A DNA stretch of 64,000 bases from Ehretia macrophylla (lineage: Eukaryota > Streptophyta > Magnoliopsida > Boraginales > Ehretiaceae): assembly GCA_037974665.1 (NCBI GenBank), contig CM075768.1:65561816-65625815 (forward strand), read 5' to 3'. The position numbers and the translations under genes are program-made. Positions 12,130 through 23,132 of the stretch are shown in pieces. Position 1 is the stretch's first letter. The number at the start of each line of letters is the position of its first letter. The notes beneath the pieces are model-generated. The model was not told the DNA's origin, searched no databases, and saw only the letters and a list, made by a program, of their open reading frames with translations.

Positions 12130-12163
12130 GCAGTGCAACACGAGGACTTCCCAGGAGGTCACC
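12130..12163 (-). pseudogene. 5S ribosomal RNA copy 19, 3' part (split by element A)
   Basis: Carries gene nt 86-119, ending with the 5-bp target duplication TCACC. The gene is cut in box C by element A. The other part, nt 1-90, is at 18981-19070; together, counting the duplication once, they make exactly 119 nt, so nothing else was lost. Confidence 0.93.
12159..12163. repeat. Target site duplication of element A, left
   Basis: TCACC directly before the TGTGATACC start of the 5' LTR; repeated at 18981-18985 after the 3' LTR. It corresponds to 5S gene nt 86-90 in box C. Confidence 0.95.
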
Positions 12164-14715
12164 TGTGATACCCCGAACCTGGCATGTATTCCATAGCATT
12201 TAAAGTTCATTTAAATTGCATTTTATTGACCTTTTACCGTCTTTGTACAAACTAGTTGACTTTTCATCTACATTGACCAACTAGGACAATGTGAAAATTT
12301 TTGAAATGTTTAATAAAGGGCAAACTTGGGATTAGAAATAAAAAAATGCAATGTTAAGTTAGTCAAAATTTGGGTCAACTTTGGAATTAAATCTGAACTA
12401 ATTGGGGAAGAGTTAGGTAGCAAATTATATATGGTTGGAAAGCTCTATGAGTCTAGTTTCTGAGGTTTCAAACCGTTCGTGAATTGGAGTTTTTTAGAAG
12501 AAGTTATGGCCGTTTTCGTAAGGTCGCGCATAGCTGTTTTGGTTTAGCGGGTTGACCGAATCTTTGACCTTTGACTTGTCATTTTTTTTTTCCTAAATAA
12601 GCAGAATTGCACACGAAAAAAACAGAGAAGAAAGACTTGAAAACATGAGGAAAAGAAGGAGAAAAAAAAAGAAAACTTCAACTACAAATCACCAAATCTT
12701 TGCGTGAGCTTGCACGAGGTGGTTTCCGAGGCACTCTACGAGGTTTTTCTAGCGTCTAGGAACGTCTAAGGTGAGGGTTTCATCGTTATTTGCATATTTG
12801 AAAATTTTGTATCTAAACTTTGATTTTTGGATTTTATGCGTAGATTGTTGTTTTAATCGTTTTGTTTCTTAAAGAATGTTCCTTGTTGATTGTAGAACAT
12901 GTATTTATAGCTTTTTAATATTTTCTACGGTTAAATGTTGAGATTGCAATTTAAATTAATTAATAAATAGTATTTTATGAATAGTAAACCCTTGAAACGA
13001 TGAAGTTGCTCCGTTATGCTGTCCGTTGATGTACAAATGTGTTAGGTATGCTAGAATGCCTAAATGCATGGTTTGTTTGGGTTGTGTAATGGAAAAAACA
13101 GGAATTATGCCTTGGTGAAAGTCGGGATCGTTTAGGTCGAGTTTAGCGTTTTCTCGTTTTACGTGATGGCATTGTTTCGGGAGGCCATGGAAGCACTTTT
13201 GGTGCGATTATGGCGTTGGTTGGATGTTTGGTTAGTATAGTTGTAGTTCAAACGAGCAAAGGGGAAAATCGGGGCTTTGCGCGAATTCTAGGGTAAAGTA
13301 GGGTTTCGGGGTCCTTAGACGTGCCTTATGGTGACCTAGGAGGATTGGCGAAGTCGGTTTCCAGAACTCGTGGCTCGTTTGGAAATGGTAGTGTTTTGAT
13401 AGTTGGGGCCGATTTGTGATTTTGCTTGTTATCTTGATATTATGCCTATAGAATGGTTAGGGTTGCTTGATATACTTGTTTAATTGGTGTTATTGTTGCT
13501 TATTATTGCTTGTTATGCTTGAAAAGTTAGTTGAATGTTAGTATTGATTGTGATTGCTTGTTATCTCAATTGTTGTCACTAGTTTGTATTGTTGTGCTAT
13601 CGCTCGTTTATTGCCTTGTATCGAGTCTTGCATTGCATAGTGTCTCGCGCGTGAGTGATGGGCCTCTCTGGGTAGCCTCGGGTTGTCAGTGTTGGTTGCT
13701 CTAGCTCCGCTGCTATTCCCTTTTCTCGCTTGGATTGCCTCCCAGGGAGATTTGGGTCGTAGAATTGATGGATACTTTCGGGGTATTCCAAACTGGTGTT
13801 ATAAGGTGGATGCGCGCTTATTGTCATCGTTGTCAACATCAAGCTCGAGATTGATGTATCGCTCGTGAAATGGTACATTGCTCATATGAGTGAACCATAG
13901 CCTTCAGAGTGTGGTATAACTTTGAATGGTTGTGTTAATGCTTTCAGTAATTGCTTATTGTATTGATTGTTTGTCTTGATTGCTTATTTATCAGTTATAT
14001 TGCTTAACTGTCTTATTTGCATTGCACGACTTTCTTTCTCTCCAACTCGATATCTGTCTCTCCCTCACTGAGTATACGTGTTGTGTATACTCACTCCTCA
14101 CCACCACATTTCAGGAAATGTCATGTTAGCTGGAAAGTTCGTGATTTCGTGAAAGTTCGTTGCCTGAAGAGTTGTCTTGCGTGCCTATGTGGCTTGAGTG
14201 TCGAAGTTGTAAAGATATATGTTTTCATATGTTGTAGGTATTTATTGCTAAAAGAAATGTAATTTAAATTTAGCTAAGCAGTTGAGGTGAATTGATAAGC
14301 TAGTTTATGTAATCAGTTAGCATAGCTTATCTTCAATGCATGTTTGTAATTTCCAAAGGAAAAGAGTTAGAATGGCATGATAGTTTATTTTATGCAGTAG
14401 CTTAGTATGGTTCAATTGTCTAGTTTGAATGTACTGGTCAAAAATGAAAAGAGATAGGTTAGCTTTTAAATTGGAAATGTATGTATACCTGCTGAGTTTA
14501 ATTGTTGAAAACCGAGGCTCGGATAGCCTTGAGGAAGTTTTGTATGGTTGGACACGGCGTTGGTCCATTTAAATGCTATTGCAGGTTTTATATTTTGCCT
14601 AGAAACAGGGGAGATTCCGTCCGTTTTTCCTGAAAATTATGCTCGGGTTTGGATTTGGGTTGTGATTAGATTGATTGATAGAACTCCCGATCTCGGGAGG
14701 GATCGGGGTGTTACA
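12164..14715 (+). repeat. Element A 5' LTR
   Basis: 2,552 bp, beginning TGTGATACCCCG and ending GGGGTGTTACA. Just before its end is a hairpin with 7-bp arms (CTCCCGA/TCGGGAG) at 14684-14699. The small open frames inside it also occur in the other LTR and look like chance frames. Confidence 0.94.
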
Positions 14716-14717
14716 GG

Positions 14718-14729
14718 TGGTATCAGAGC
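14718..14729 (+). other. Element A primer binding site (tRNA-iMet)
   Basis: TGGTATCAGAGC, complementary to the 3' end of plant initiator methionine tRNA, 2 bp after the 5' LTR. Confidence 0.92.
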
Positions 14730-16414
14730 TTGTCTAGCTCATAAACCGGGATAGGGTCCTCGGTCTGGTGGGTAGTGATCCTCGAATGTGTGCTTGTTAA
14801 GTGTGTCTTGAAAGTGTATGCTTGTATGTGAGATTGTGTGTCTTGACTTGAATGTATGCACTTATGTGATATAGTTATGTGTTATGTGTTTTGTGTTAAA
14901 TGTTTCTCATTAAAGGTGAAATATCTAGTTGTCTATCGAATTGACTTATTGAATTGGCATCGTGAATCGAATCGACCTCGTGAATTGTTATTTGCTTGAA
15001 GTATTGTTTGTAATGTATGTATTTAAATGTCTTGAATTGGTTATGTTGTGATTTGAATTGATTATGTTGTGTTTGACTTGATTATCGTGATTGAGTAACT
15101 TTGTTGAATAAACTCTTTTGTGAACTTGCTTGCATAATAGTATAAGGCATGAGTATAACTGCGATATATTGGCATTCATACATGTCCTATTGAAATGGTA
15201 AGTAAGTCCTCTTCCTCCCCTGAAGAAAGTGGTTCACAGCTAGCCACTCAAGGTGTATGGGTTGGCAGGAAATGAATGACATTTAATTAGCCTTTATTTG
15301 GGAGTTGGTGTTTGCTTTTGGAGCTCGGTTATTGGCGAATCTCTAAGGTCTTCCTCTGTGATTAACAGTTGTGAAGAGTAGCTTTCTCTTGGGGTTTTAT
15401 TTGATTGTTCTTTGGAGCATTCTTTGGTTTCCTCAATGGGTATTCTTTGGAGACTTCTGTTGGCACTTTTTGGTGGACTTGGCTATTGGGGTTTCAATTG
15501 GATTTACTGCACGGTATTATCTATGGTATATGTGTCTCGGTCTTTATTGGTGTGATACTGACATCCCTGATTGGAAATTCTTCAATGGCATTTTATAGAA
15601 TTCTTAGTGGGCATTCTACTAGTATCTTTCCTTGATGGCACTTATTAGAAGTCTTACACTTGGAATCATGTTCAGACTTATTATCTCATATTGCTTATGG
15701 TATGCTGTGGAATACTTTGGGCTTTCTTGGTGGTAAATTGTATAAGTTCTCACCTGGCGAACAGTGAAGAGGCCTTGGAGTTTGGTTTTGTAAGTTGTAC
15801 ACCTGCTCGGGAATCTTACTCGGATTTCTCATCTAGTTGGAAAAATTATATTTGTTATTTAACTTGACTGTCTTATTAGACACATGATAATTCCTCTAGT
15901 ATTTCCTTAGACATTCTTCTCAGCATTTGATAGCGATACTCAGAATCTAATGGGTTGTCCTATGGGGTTATTATTTGGAAGGCTTCTTTGGAACTTTTGA
16001 AGTATATTTGATTGGGTTTCTTAGTATTTTCTTCGCACTCTTATCAGGGGATTCTTCTATGAAATTCATGACCAATGAGGTACTTATTTGGACCTCTGGA
16101 TGGAACCTTTGTTTGAGCCTTTATTTGGCTTCTTGTTTGGGAATTCTCAGGCAGTAATAGTTGAACTTCTACTCGAGATTCGTGTATGGGGTATTCATTC
16201 GGCATTCTTCTTATCATTAATATGTGTTGTGATTTTATCTACAGTTTCTTTGCTTAGGTCTTTGTTGGTATTATCTCGGCGCTTTTGGTTGGAATTTTAT
16301 TCTTCTTCGGTATTCGTGTCAACGGGATTCTTCAACCAATGAAGATTAGTCAGAATTGGATTTCAGATGATGCTGAGTTTTATTGGAAGAAGAATTGCGA
16401 GGACGCAATTGTTT

Positions 16415-16428
16415 TAAGTGGGGAAGGA
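16415..16428 (+). other. Element A polypurine tract
   Basis: AAGTGGGGAAGGA-type purine run directly before the 3' LTR; expected primer for plus-strand DNA synthesis. Confidence 0.8.
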
Positions 16429-18980
16429 TGTGATACCCCGAACCTGGCATGTATTCAATAGCATTTAAAGTTCATTTAAATTGCATTTTATTGACCTTTC
16501 ACCCTCTTTGACCAAACTAGTTGACTTTTCATCTACATTGACCAACTAGGACAATTTGAAAATTTTTGAAATGTTTAATAAAGGGCAAACTTGGGATTAG
16601 AAATAAAAAAATGCAATGTTAAGTTAGTCAAAATTTGGGTCAACTTTGGAATTAAATCTGAACTAATTGGGGAAGAGTTAGGTAGCAAATTATATATGGT
16701 TGGAAAGCTCTATGAGTCTAGTTTCTGAGGTTTCAAACCGTTAGTGAATTGGAGTTTTTTAGAAGAAGTTATGGCCGTTTTCGTAAGGTCGCGCATAGCT
16801 GTTTTGGTTTAGCGGGTTGACCGAATCTTTGACCTTTGACTTGTCATTTTTTTTTTCCTAAATAAGCAGAATTGCACACGAAAAAAACAGAGAAGAAAGA
16901 CTTGAAAACATGAGGAAAGAAGGAGAAAAAAAAAAGAAAACTTCAACTACAAATCACCAAATCTTTGCGTGAGCTTGCACGGGGTGGTTTCCGAGGCACT
17001 CTACGAGGTTTTTCTAGCGTCTAGGAGCGTCTAAGGTGAGGGTTTCATCGTTATTTGCATATTTGAAAATTTTGTATCTAAACTTTGATTTTTGGATTTT
17101 ATGCGTAGATTGTTGTTTTAATCGTTTTGTTTCTTAAAGAATGTTCCTTGTTGATTGTAGAACATGTATTTATAGCTTTTTAATATTTTCTACGGTTAAA
17201 TGTTGAGAGTGCAATTTAAATTAATTAATGAATAGTAGTTTATGAATAGTAAACCCTTGAAAGGATGAAGTTGCTCCGTTATGGTGGCCGTTGATGTACA
17301 AATGTGCTAGGTATGCTAGAATGCCTAAATGCATGGTTTGTTTGGGTTGTGTAATGGAAAAAACAAGAATTATGCCTTGGTGAAAGTCGAGGTCGTTTAG
17401 GTCGAGTTTAGCGTTTTTTCGTTTTACGTGATGGCATTGTTTCGGGAGGCCATGGAAGCACTTTTGGTGCGATTATGGCGTTGGTTGGATGTTTGGTTAG
17501 TATAGTTGTAGTTCAAACGAGCAAAGGGGAAAATCGGGGCTTTGCGCGAATTCTAAGGTAAAGTAGGGTTTCGGGGTCCTTAGACGTGCCTTATGGTGAC
17601 CTAGGAGGATTGGCGAAGTCGGTTTCCAGAACTCGTGGCTCGTTTGGAAATGGTAGTGTTTTGATAGTTGGGGCCGATTTGTGATTTTGCTTGTTATCTT
17701 GATATTATGCCTATAGAATGGTTAGGGTTGCTTGATATACTTGTTTAATTGGTGTTATTGTTGCTTATTATTGCTTGTTATGCTTGAAAAGTTAGTTGAA
17801 TGTTAGTATTGATTGTGATTGCTTGTTATCTCGTTTGTTGTCACTAGTTTGTATTGTTGTGCTATCGCTCGTTTATTGCCTTGTATCGAGTCTTGCATTG
17901 CATAGTGTCTCGCGCGTGAGTGATGGGCCTCTCTGGGTAGCCTCGGGTTGCCAGTGTTGGTTGCTCTAGCTCCGCTGCTATTCCCTTTTCTCGCTTGGGT
18001 TGCCTCCCAGGGAGATTTGGGTCGTAGAATTGATGGATACTTTCGGGGTATTCCAAACTGGTGTTATAAGGTGGATGCGCGCTTATTGTCATCGTTGTCA
18101 ACATCAAGCTCGAGATTGATGTATCGCTCGTGAAATGGTACATTGCTCATATGAGTGAACCATAGCCTTCAGAGTGTGGTATAACTTTGAATGGTTGTGT
18201 TAATGCTTTCAGTAATTGCTTATTGTATTGATTGTTTGTCTTGATTGCTTATTTATCAGTTATATTGCTTAACTGTCTTATTTGCATTGCACGACTTTCT
18301 TTCTCTCCAACTCGATATCTGTCTCTCCCTCACTGAGTATACGTGTTGTGTATACTCACTCCTCACCACCACATTTCAGGAAATGTCATGTTAGCTGGAA
18401 AGTTCGTGATTTCGTGAAAGTTCGTTGCCTGAAGAGTTGTCTTGCGTGCCTATGTGGCTTGAGTGTCGAAGTTGTAAAGATATATGTTTTCATATGTTGT
18501 AGGTATTTATTGCTAAAAGAAATGTTATTTAAATTTAGCTAAGCAGTTGAGGTGAATTGATAAGCTAGTTTATGTAATCAGTTAGCATAGCTTATCTTCA
18601 ATGCATGTTTGTAATTTCCAAAGGAAAAGAGTTAGAATGGCATGATAGTTTATTTTATGCAGTAGCTTAGTATGGTTCAATTGTCTAGTTTGAATGTACT
18701 GGTCAAAAATGAAAAGAGATAGGTTAGCTTTTAAATTGGAAATGTATGTATACCTGCTGAGTTTAATTGTTGAAAACCGAGGCTCGGATAGCCTTGAGGA
18801 AGTTTTGTATGATTGGACACGGCGTTGGTCCATTTAAATGCTATTGCAGGTTTTATATTTTGCCTAGAAACAGGGGAGATTCCGTCCGTTTTCCCTGAAA
18901 ATTATGCCCGGGTTTGGATTTGGGTTGTGATTAGATTGATTGATAGAACTCCCGATCTCGGGAGGGATCGGGGTGTTACA
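16429..18980 (+). repeat. Element A 3' LTR
   Basis: 2,552 bp, same length as the 5' LTR and nearly identical, including the 7-bp-arm hairpin at 18949-18964. It ends in GTGTTACA, followed by the TCACC duplication. Confidence 0.94.
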
Positions 18981-18985
18981 TCACC
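18981..18985. repeat. Target site duplication of element A, right
   Basis: TCACC, perfect copy of 12159-12163. Confidence 0.95.
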
Positions 18986-19070
18986 CATCCTAGTACTACT
19001 CTCGCCTAAGCATGCTTAACTTCGGAGTTCTGATGGGATCCGGTGCATTAGTGCTTGTATGATCGCACCC
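18981..19070 (-). pseudogene. 5S ribosomal RNA copy 19, 5' part (split by element A)
   Basis: Gene nt 1-90 with its upstream promoter side intact. Differences at nt 15, 58 and 65. Transcription started here would run into the 3' LTR of element A in antisense. Confidence 0.93.
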
Positions 19071-19628
19071 ATCATGTTGAGGGCACAATTCCTTTATTTG
19101 TTAACGGTTCACAGTCCCATCCTAGAGAGATGGCCCATTCAAATGGCCCAATGGGCTTAACGACAACCAATCCGCTTCAACAACGCAGCATCCTTGGAAG
19201 ACAAGATATCGACGCATTGTAGGACCCTCTAATGTCTCGCGAGTAAGGTTGTCATCCTTTTAACAGCTCACGACGTACGATCCGGGTTGAAAAAACATAG
19301 CAAAAGAAGAAAAGTGGCCTGAAACTGTTGAAAACATTCAATTTTGGTCTCTAAAAATGGGCAAAGCGAGCAAGCTGGCTCCCCTCGTCGTAGAACTCTC
19401 AGAGAGCTTTGCAACGGTATGCTGTGCGCCACGTGACTCCTTACGGATCAAAAGTTATGGGCACCGGAGCGACGGAGACCTGGTCACAAGCCCTACGCCC
19501 TCGGTTTGCGGGCCCAACCTCTACGTGAAGCGAAGTTGTCTTGCCCAATGTTCCGTGGGATTCGGTAATAGAAATTTGGTGGATAAAGTATCTTGGCAAC
19601 CCTAACCACGGCAAAAAAAATTGAAAAG

Positions 19629-19747
19629 GGGGTGTAACACGAGGACTTCCCAGGGGGTCACAAATCCTAGTACAACTCTCGCCCAAGCACACTTAACTTC
19701 GGAGTTTTGATGGGATTCGGTGCAGTAGTGCTAGTATGGTTGCACCC
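19629..19747 (-). rRNA. 5S ribosomal RNA, copy 20
   Basis: Complete 119 nt with about 10 differences, including CACAAATCC in box C and GCACACTTAAC in box A. Confidence 0.9.
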
Positions 19748-20305
19748 GTCATGTTGAGGGCACAATTCCTTTATGTGTTAACGGTTCACAGTCCCAGCCT
19801 AGAGAGATGGCCAATTCAAAAGGCCTAATGGGCTTAACGATAACCCATCTACTTCAACAACGCAACATCCTAACAAGACGTGATATCGACGCATTGTAAG
19901 GCCCCCTAATGTCTCGCGAGTAAGTTTGTCGTCCTTTTAACAGCTCACGAAGTACAATCCGGGACGAAAAAACAAAGCAAAAGATGAAAAGTGGCCTGAA
20001 ACTAATAAAAACATTCAATTTTGGGCTCTAAAAATAGGCACAGCGAGCAAGCTGGCTGCCCCTTTCGTAGAGCTCTCAGAGAGCTTTGGAACGGTATACT
20101 GTGCGCCGCGTAAATCCTTACGGATCAAAAGTTATGGGCGCCGGAGCGACAGAGGCCTGGTCACAAACCCTACGCCCTCGGTTTGCGATCCCAGCCTCTA
20201 CATGAAGTGAAGTTGTCTTGCCCAATGTTCCGTGGGATTCGATAATAGAAATTTGGTGGATAAAGTATCTTGGCAACCTTAACCAGGGCAAAAAAAATTG
20301 AAAAA

Positions 20306-20424
20306 AGGGTACAACACGAGGACTTCCCAAGGGGTCACCCATCCTAGTACTACTCTCGCCCGAGCACGCTTAACTTCGGAGTTCTGATGGGATCCGGTGC
20401 ATTAGTGCTGGTATGGTCACACCC
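20306..20424 (-). rRNA. 5S ribosomal RNA, copy 21
   Basis: Complete 119 nt with about 6 differences, one at nt 63 in box A. Box C has AAGGGG for AGGGGG, a variant shared by many copies. A clean 7-bp-arm dyad lies upstream at 20487-20510. Confidence 0.92.
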
Positions 20425-20982
20425 GTCATGTTGAGGGCACAATTCCTTTATTTGTTAACGGTTCACAGTCCCATCCTAGATAGATGGCCCATTCAAAAGG
20501 CCCAATGGGCTTAACGACAACCCATCCGCTTTAACAACACAGCATCCTCGCAAGACGTAATATTGACGCGTTGTAGGGCCCTCTAATGTCCTGCGAGTAA
20601 GGTTTTCGTCCTTTTAACAGCTCACGACATACGATCCGGGATGAAAAAACAGAGCAAAAGAAGAAAAGTGGCCTGAAACTGATGAAAACGTTCGATTTTG
20701 CACTCCAATAACGGGCACAGCGAGCAAGCCGGCTGCCACCGTCGTAGAGCTCTCAGAGAGCTGTGCAACGGTATGCTTTGCGCCGCGTAACTGTTGACAG
20801 ATCAAAAGTTATGGGCATCGGAGCGACGGAGACCTAGTCACAAGCCCTATGCCCTCGGTTTGTGGGCCCAGCCTCTATGTGAAGCGAAGTTGTCTTGCCT
20901 AATGTTCCGTGGGATTTGGTAATAGAAATTTGGTGGATAAAGTACCTTGGCAACCCTAACCAGGGCAAAAAAAATTGAAAAG

Positions 20983-21101
20983 GGGGTGCAACACGAGGAC
21001 TTCCCAGGGGGTCACCCATCTAAGTACTACTCTCGCCCAAGCACGCTTAACTTCGGAGTTCTGATGGGATCTTGTGCATTAGTGCTGGTATGATCGCACC
21101 C
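20983..21101 (-). rRNA. 5S ribosomal RNA, copy 22
   Basis: Complete 119 nt, only about 4 differences (two at nt 80-81 at the edge of box C, two at nt 29-30). Box A is intact; a candidate for an active gene. Confidence 0.94.
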
Positions 21102-21643
21102 GTCATGTTGAGGGCACAATTCCTTTATGTGTTAACGATTCACTGTCCCAACCTAGAGAGATGGCCAATTCAAAAAGCCCAATAGGCTTAACGAGAACCC
21201 TTCTGCTTCAACAACGCAGCATCCTAGCAAACCGTGATATCGACGCGTTGTAAGGCCCTTTAATGTCTCGCGGGTAAGGTTGTCATCCTTTTAACAGCTC
21301 ACGACGTACGATCCGGGACGAAAAAATAGAGCAAAAGAAAAAAAATGGCCTGAAACATATAAAAATGTTATATTTTGGGCTCCAAAAACGGGCAGAGTGT
21401 GCAAGCTGGCTGCCCTTTTCGTAGAGCTTTCATAGAGCTTTGCAACGGCATGCTGTGCACCGTGTAAATCCATGCGGATAAAAAATTTATGGGCGCCGGA
21501 GGGACGGAGACCTGGTAGCAAGCCCTACGCCCTCGTTTTGTGGTCCCAGCCTCTACATGAAGTGAAGTTGTCTTGCCCATTGCTCCGTGGATTCGGTAAT
21601 AGAAATTTGGTGGATAAAGTATCTTGGCAACCTTAACCAGGGC

Positions 21644-21658
21644 AAAAAAAATTGAAAA
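21644..21658 (-). terminator. Pol III terminator of 5S copy 23 (representative)
   Basis: On the transcribed strand the gene end is followed at once by TTTT, CAA, then a run of eight T. The same arrangement follows nearly every copy in the array, with the second run usually seven to nine T long; copy 12 is the clear exception. Confidence 0.85.
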
Positions 21659-21659
21659 G

Positions 21660-21778
21660 GGGGTACAACACGAGGACTTCCCAAGGGGTCACCCATCCTA
21701 GTACTACTCTCGCCCAAGCACGCTTAACTTCGGAGTTCTGATGGGATCCGGTGCATTAGTGCTGGTATGATCACACCC
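21660..21778 (-). rRNA. 5S ribosomal RNA, copy 23 (best preserved)
   Basis: The copy closest to the majority sequence: three differences in 119 nt (nt 6, 95 and 114), none in box A (nt 50-64) or the intermediate element (nt 67-72). The gene makes the 5S RNA of the large ribosomal subunit, transcribed by RNA polymerase III through TFIIIA binding to the internal boxes A and C. The sequence TGATGGGATCCGGTGCATTAGTGC and the GGGTGAC core of box C, read on the other strand, are the expected plant 5S sequence. The upstream box, terminator and spacing are all normal. Whether it is expressed cannot be read from sequence. Confidence 0.96.
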
Positions 21779-21808
21779 GTCATGTTGAGGGCACAATTCC
21801 TTTATGTG
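21779..21808 (-). promoter_or_regulatory. Upstream 5S promoter, copy 23 (representative)
   Basis: On the gene strand there is an AT box ACATAAAGG at about -29 to -21, GCCC at -14 to -11, and C at -1. This fits the known plant 5S arrangement (AT box near -28, GC near -12, C at -1). Other copies have AAATAAAGG instead; the box is the same distance from the gene in almost all units, but is shortened upstream of copy 38 (55091-55107). Confidence 0.82.
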
Positions 21809-22336
21809 TTAACGGTTCACAGTCCCAGCCTAGAGAGATGGCCAATTCAAAAGGCCCAATAGGCTTAACGACAACCCATCCACTTCAACAACGCAGTATC
21901 CTTGCAAGACGTGATATCGATGCATTGTAGGGCCCTCTAATGCCCCACGAGTATGGTTGTCATCCTTTTAACAGCTCACGACATACGATCCGGGATGAAA
22001 AAACAGAGCAAAAGAAGAAAAGTGGCCTGAAACTGATGAAAACGTTCGATTTTGGGCTCCAAAAATGGGCACAACGAGCAAGTTGGCCACCTCCGTCGTA
22101 GAGTTCTCAGAGAGCTTTGCAATGGTATACTGTGCGCCGCGTAACTCCTTACAGATCAAAAGTTATGGGCATCGGAGCGATGGAGACCTGGTCACAAGCC
22201 CTACGTCCTCGGTTTGCAGGCCCAGCCTCTATGTGAAGCGAAGTTGTCTTGCATAATGATCTGTGATATTCAGTAATAGAAATTTGGTGGATAAAGTATC
22301 TTGGCAACCCTAACCAGGGCAAAAAAAATTGAAAAG

Positions 22337-22455
22337 GGGGTGCAACACGAGGACTTCCCAGGGGGTCACCGATCTAAGTACTACTCTCGCCCAAGCACGC
22401 TTAACTTCGGAGTTCTAATGGGATCCGGTGCATTAGTGCTGGTATGGTTGCACCC
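22337..22455 (-). rRNA. 5S ribosomal RNA, copy 24
   Basis: Complete 119 nt with about 6 differences; shares CATCTAAG-type changes at nt 80-81 with copy 22, plus one in box C (nt 85). Confidence 0.92.
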
Positions 22456-23013
22456 GTCATGTTGAGGGCACAATTCCTTTATTTGTTAACAGTTCACAAT
22501 CCCATCCTAGAGAGATGGCCCATTCAAAAGGCCCAATGGGCTTAACGACAACCCATCCGCTTTAACAACGTAGCATCCTCGCAAGACGTAATATCGACGC
22601 GTTGTAGGACCCTCTAATGTCCTGCGAGTAAGGTTGTCGTCCTTTTAACAGCTCACGACGTACGATTTGGGACGAAAAAACAAAGCAAAAGAAGAAAAAT
22701 GGCCTAAAATTGATGAAAACGTTCGATTTTGGTCACCAAAAACGGGCACAGTGAGCAAGCTGGTAGCCCCCGTCGTAGAGCTCGCAGATAGCTTTGCAAC
22801 GGTATGCTGTGCGCCACGTAACTACTTACCGATCAAAAGTTATGGGCATCGAAGCGACGAAGACGTGGTCACAAGCCCTACGCCCTCGGTTTGCGGGCCC
22901 AGCCTCTATGTGAAGCGAAGTTGTCTTGCCTAATGTTCCGAGGTAATCGGTAATAGAAATTTGGTGGATAAAGTATCTTGGCAACCCTAACCAGGGCAAA
23001 AATAATTGAAAAG

Positions 23014-23132
23014 GGCGTGCAACACGAGGACATCCCAGGGGGTCACCCATCCTAGTACTACTCTCGCCCAAGCATGCTTAACTTCAGAGTTCTGATGGGA
23101 TCCGGTGCATTAGTGCTGGTATGATCGCACCT
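23014..23132 (-). rRNA. 5S ribosomal RNA, copy 25
   Basis: Complete 119 nt with about 5 differences, one in box A (nt 58). First unit of a three-unit block repeated at copies 28-30. Confidence 0.93.

Larger units (their letters stand above)
1..12158 (-). repeat. 5S rDNA tandem array, left segment (copies 1-19)
   Basis: Head-to-tail units of a 119-bp 5S gene plus a spacer of about 557 bp; gene 5' ends fall at 135, 812, 1489, 2164, 2841, 3518, 4194, 4870, 5548, 6224, 6900, 7510, 8186, 8864, 9540, 10218, 10895 and 11571. Each spacer holds, rightward from the gene 5' end, an AT box, a run of short dyads, a long featureless middle, and an A-run that reads as a T-rich Pol III terminator on the transcribed strand. 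Two spacer flavours can be told apart: one reads CCCATCC with GGCCCATTC, the other CCCAGCC with GGCCAATTC. They alternate in copies 1-6. Nothing else is seen between the genes except the rearranged spacer at 6960-7390. Confidence 0.97.
14716..16428 (+). other. Element A internal region, no recognisable genes
   Basis: 1,713 bp. A short frame at 15195-15275 (26 codons: MVSKSSSSPEESG...) sits where a gag start would be and may be a leftover, but it runs straight into a stop. Beyond it, 15370-16330 is T- and G-rich with a recurring GGNATTCTT-like word. That sequence gives hydrophobic open frames (15371-15598, 15405-15635, 16088-16342) that do not resemble any retroelement protein I know. I treat these as low-complexity frames, not genes. 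Confidence 0.7.
12164..18980 (+). mobile_element. Element A: non-autonomous LTR retrotransposon in a 5S gene
   Basis: 6,817 bp flanked by a perfect 5-bp TCACC duplication. Two LTRs of exactly equal length (2,552 bp) start with TGTGATACC and end with GTGTTACA, so the plus strand is the sense strand. The primer site is the standard one for initiator methionine tRNA, 2 bp inside the 5' LTR, and a purine tract precedes the 3' LTR. The 1,713-bp internal region has no recognisable gag, protease, reverse transcriptase or integrase; movement would need enzymes supplied by another element. The two LTRs differ at roughly 1% of sites by eye, so insertion is fairly recent. The class (LARD-like, probably Ty3-derived) is inferred from structure only. 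Confidence 0.92.

Noticed and set aside
325..12199. Dozens of 60-120 codon open frames on both strands of the array (for example 1099-1347 plus, 3212-3523 minus), which look like a multigene family
   Set aside because: They recur once per 677-bp unit, overlap 5S genes and spacers, are open on both strands at once, and break freely between units. They are repeat copies of chance frames.
13597..14262. Open frames of 61-93 codons in the element A LTR
   Set aside because: The same frames occur at the same place in the other LTR (17862-18542) and overlap on opposite strands; LTR sequence, not genes.
15371..16342. Hydrophobic open frames that could be membrane proteins (15371-15598, 15405-15635, 15975-16157, 16088-16342)
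   Set aside because: T- and G-rich low-complexity sequence with a repeated word yields Phe, Leu and Trp in all frames; no start context, domain or conservation is visible.
12164..18980. Element A as a Cassandra-type TRIM (elements known to carry 5S-like sequence in their LTRs)
   Set aside because: Its LTRs are 2.5 kb and contain no 5S sequence; the 5S sequence is only the flanking target.
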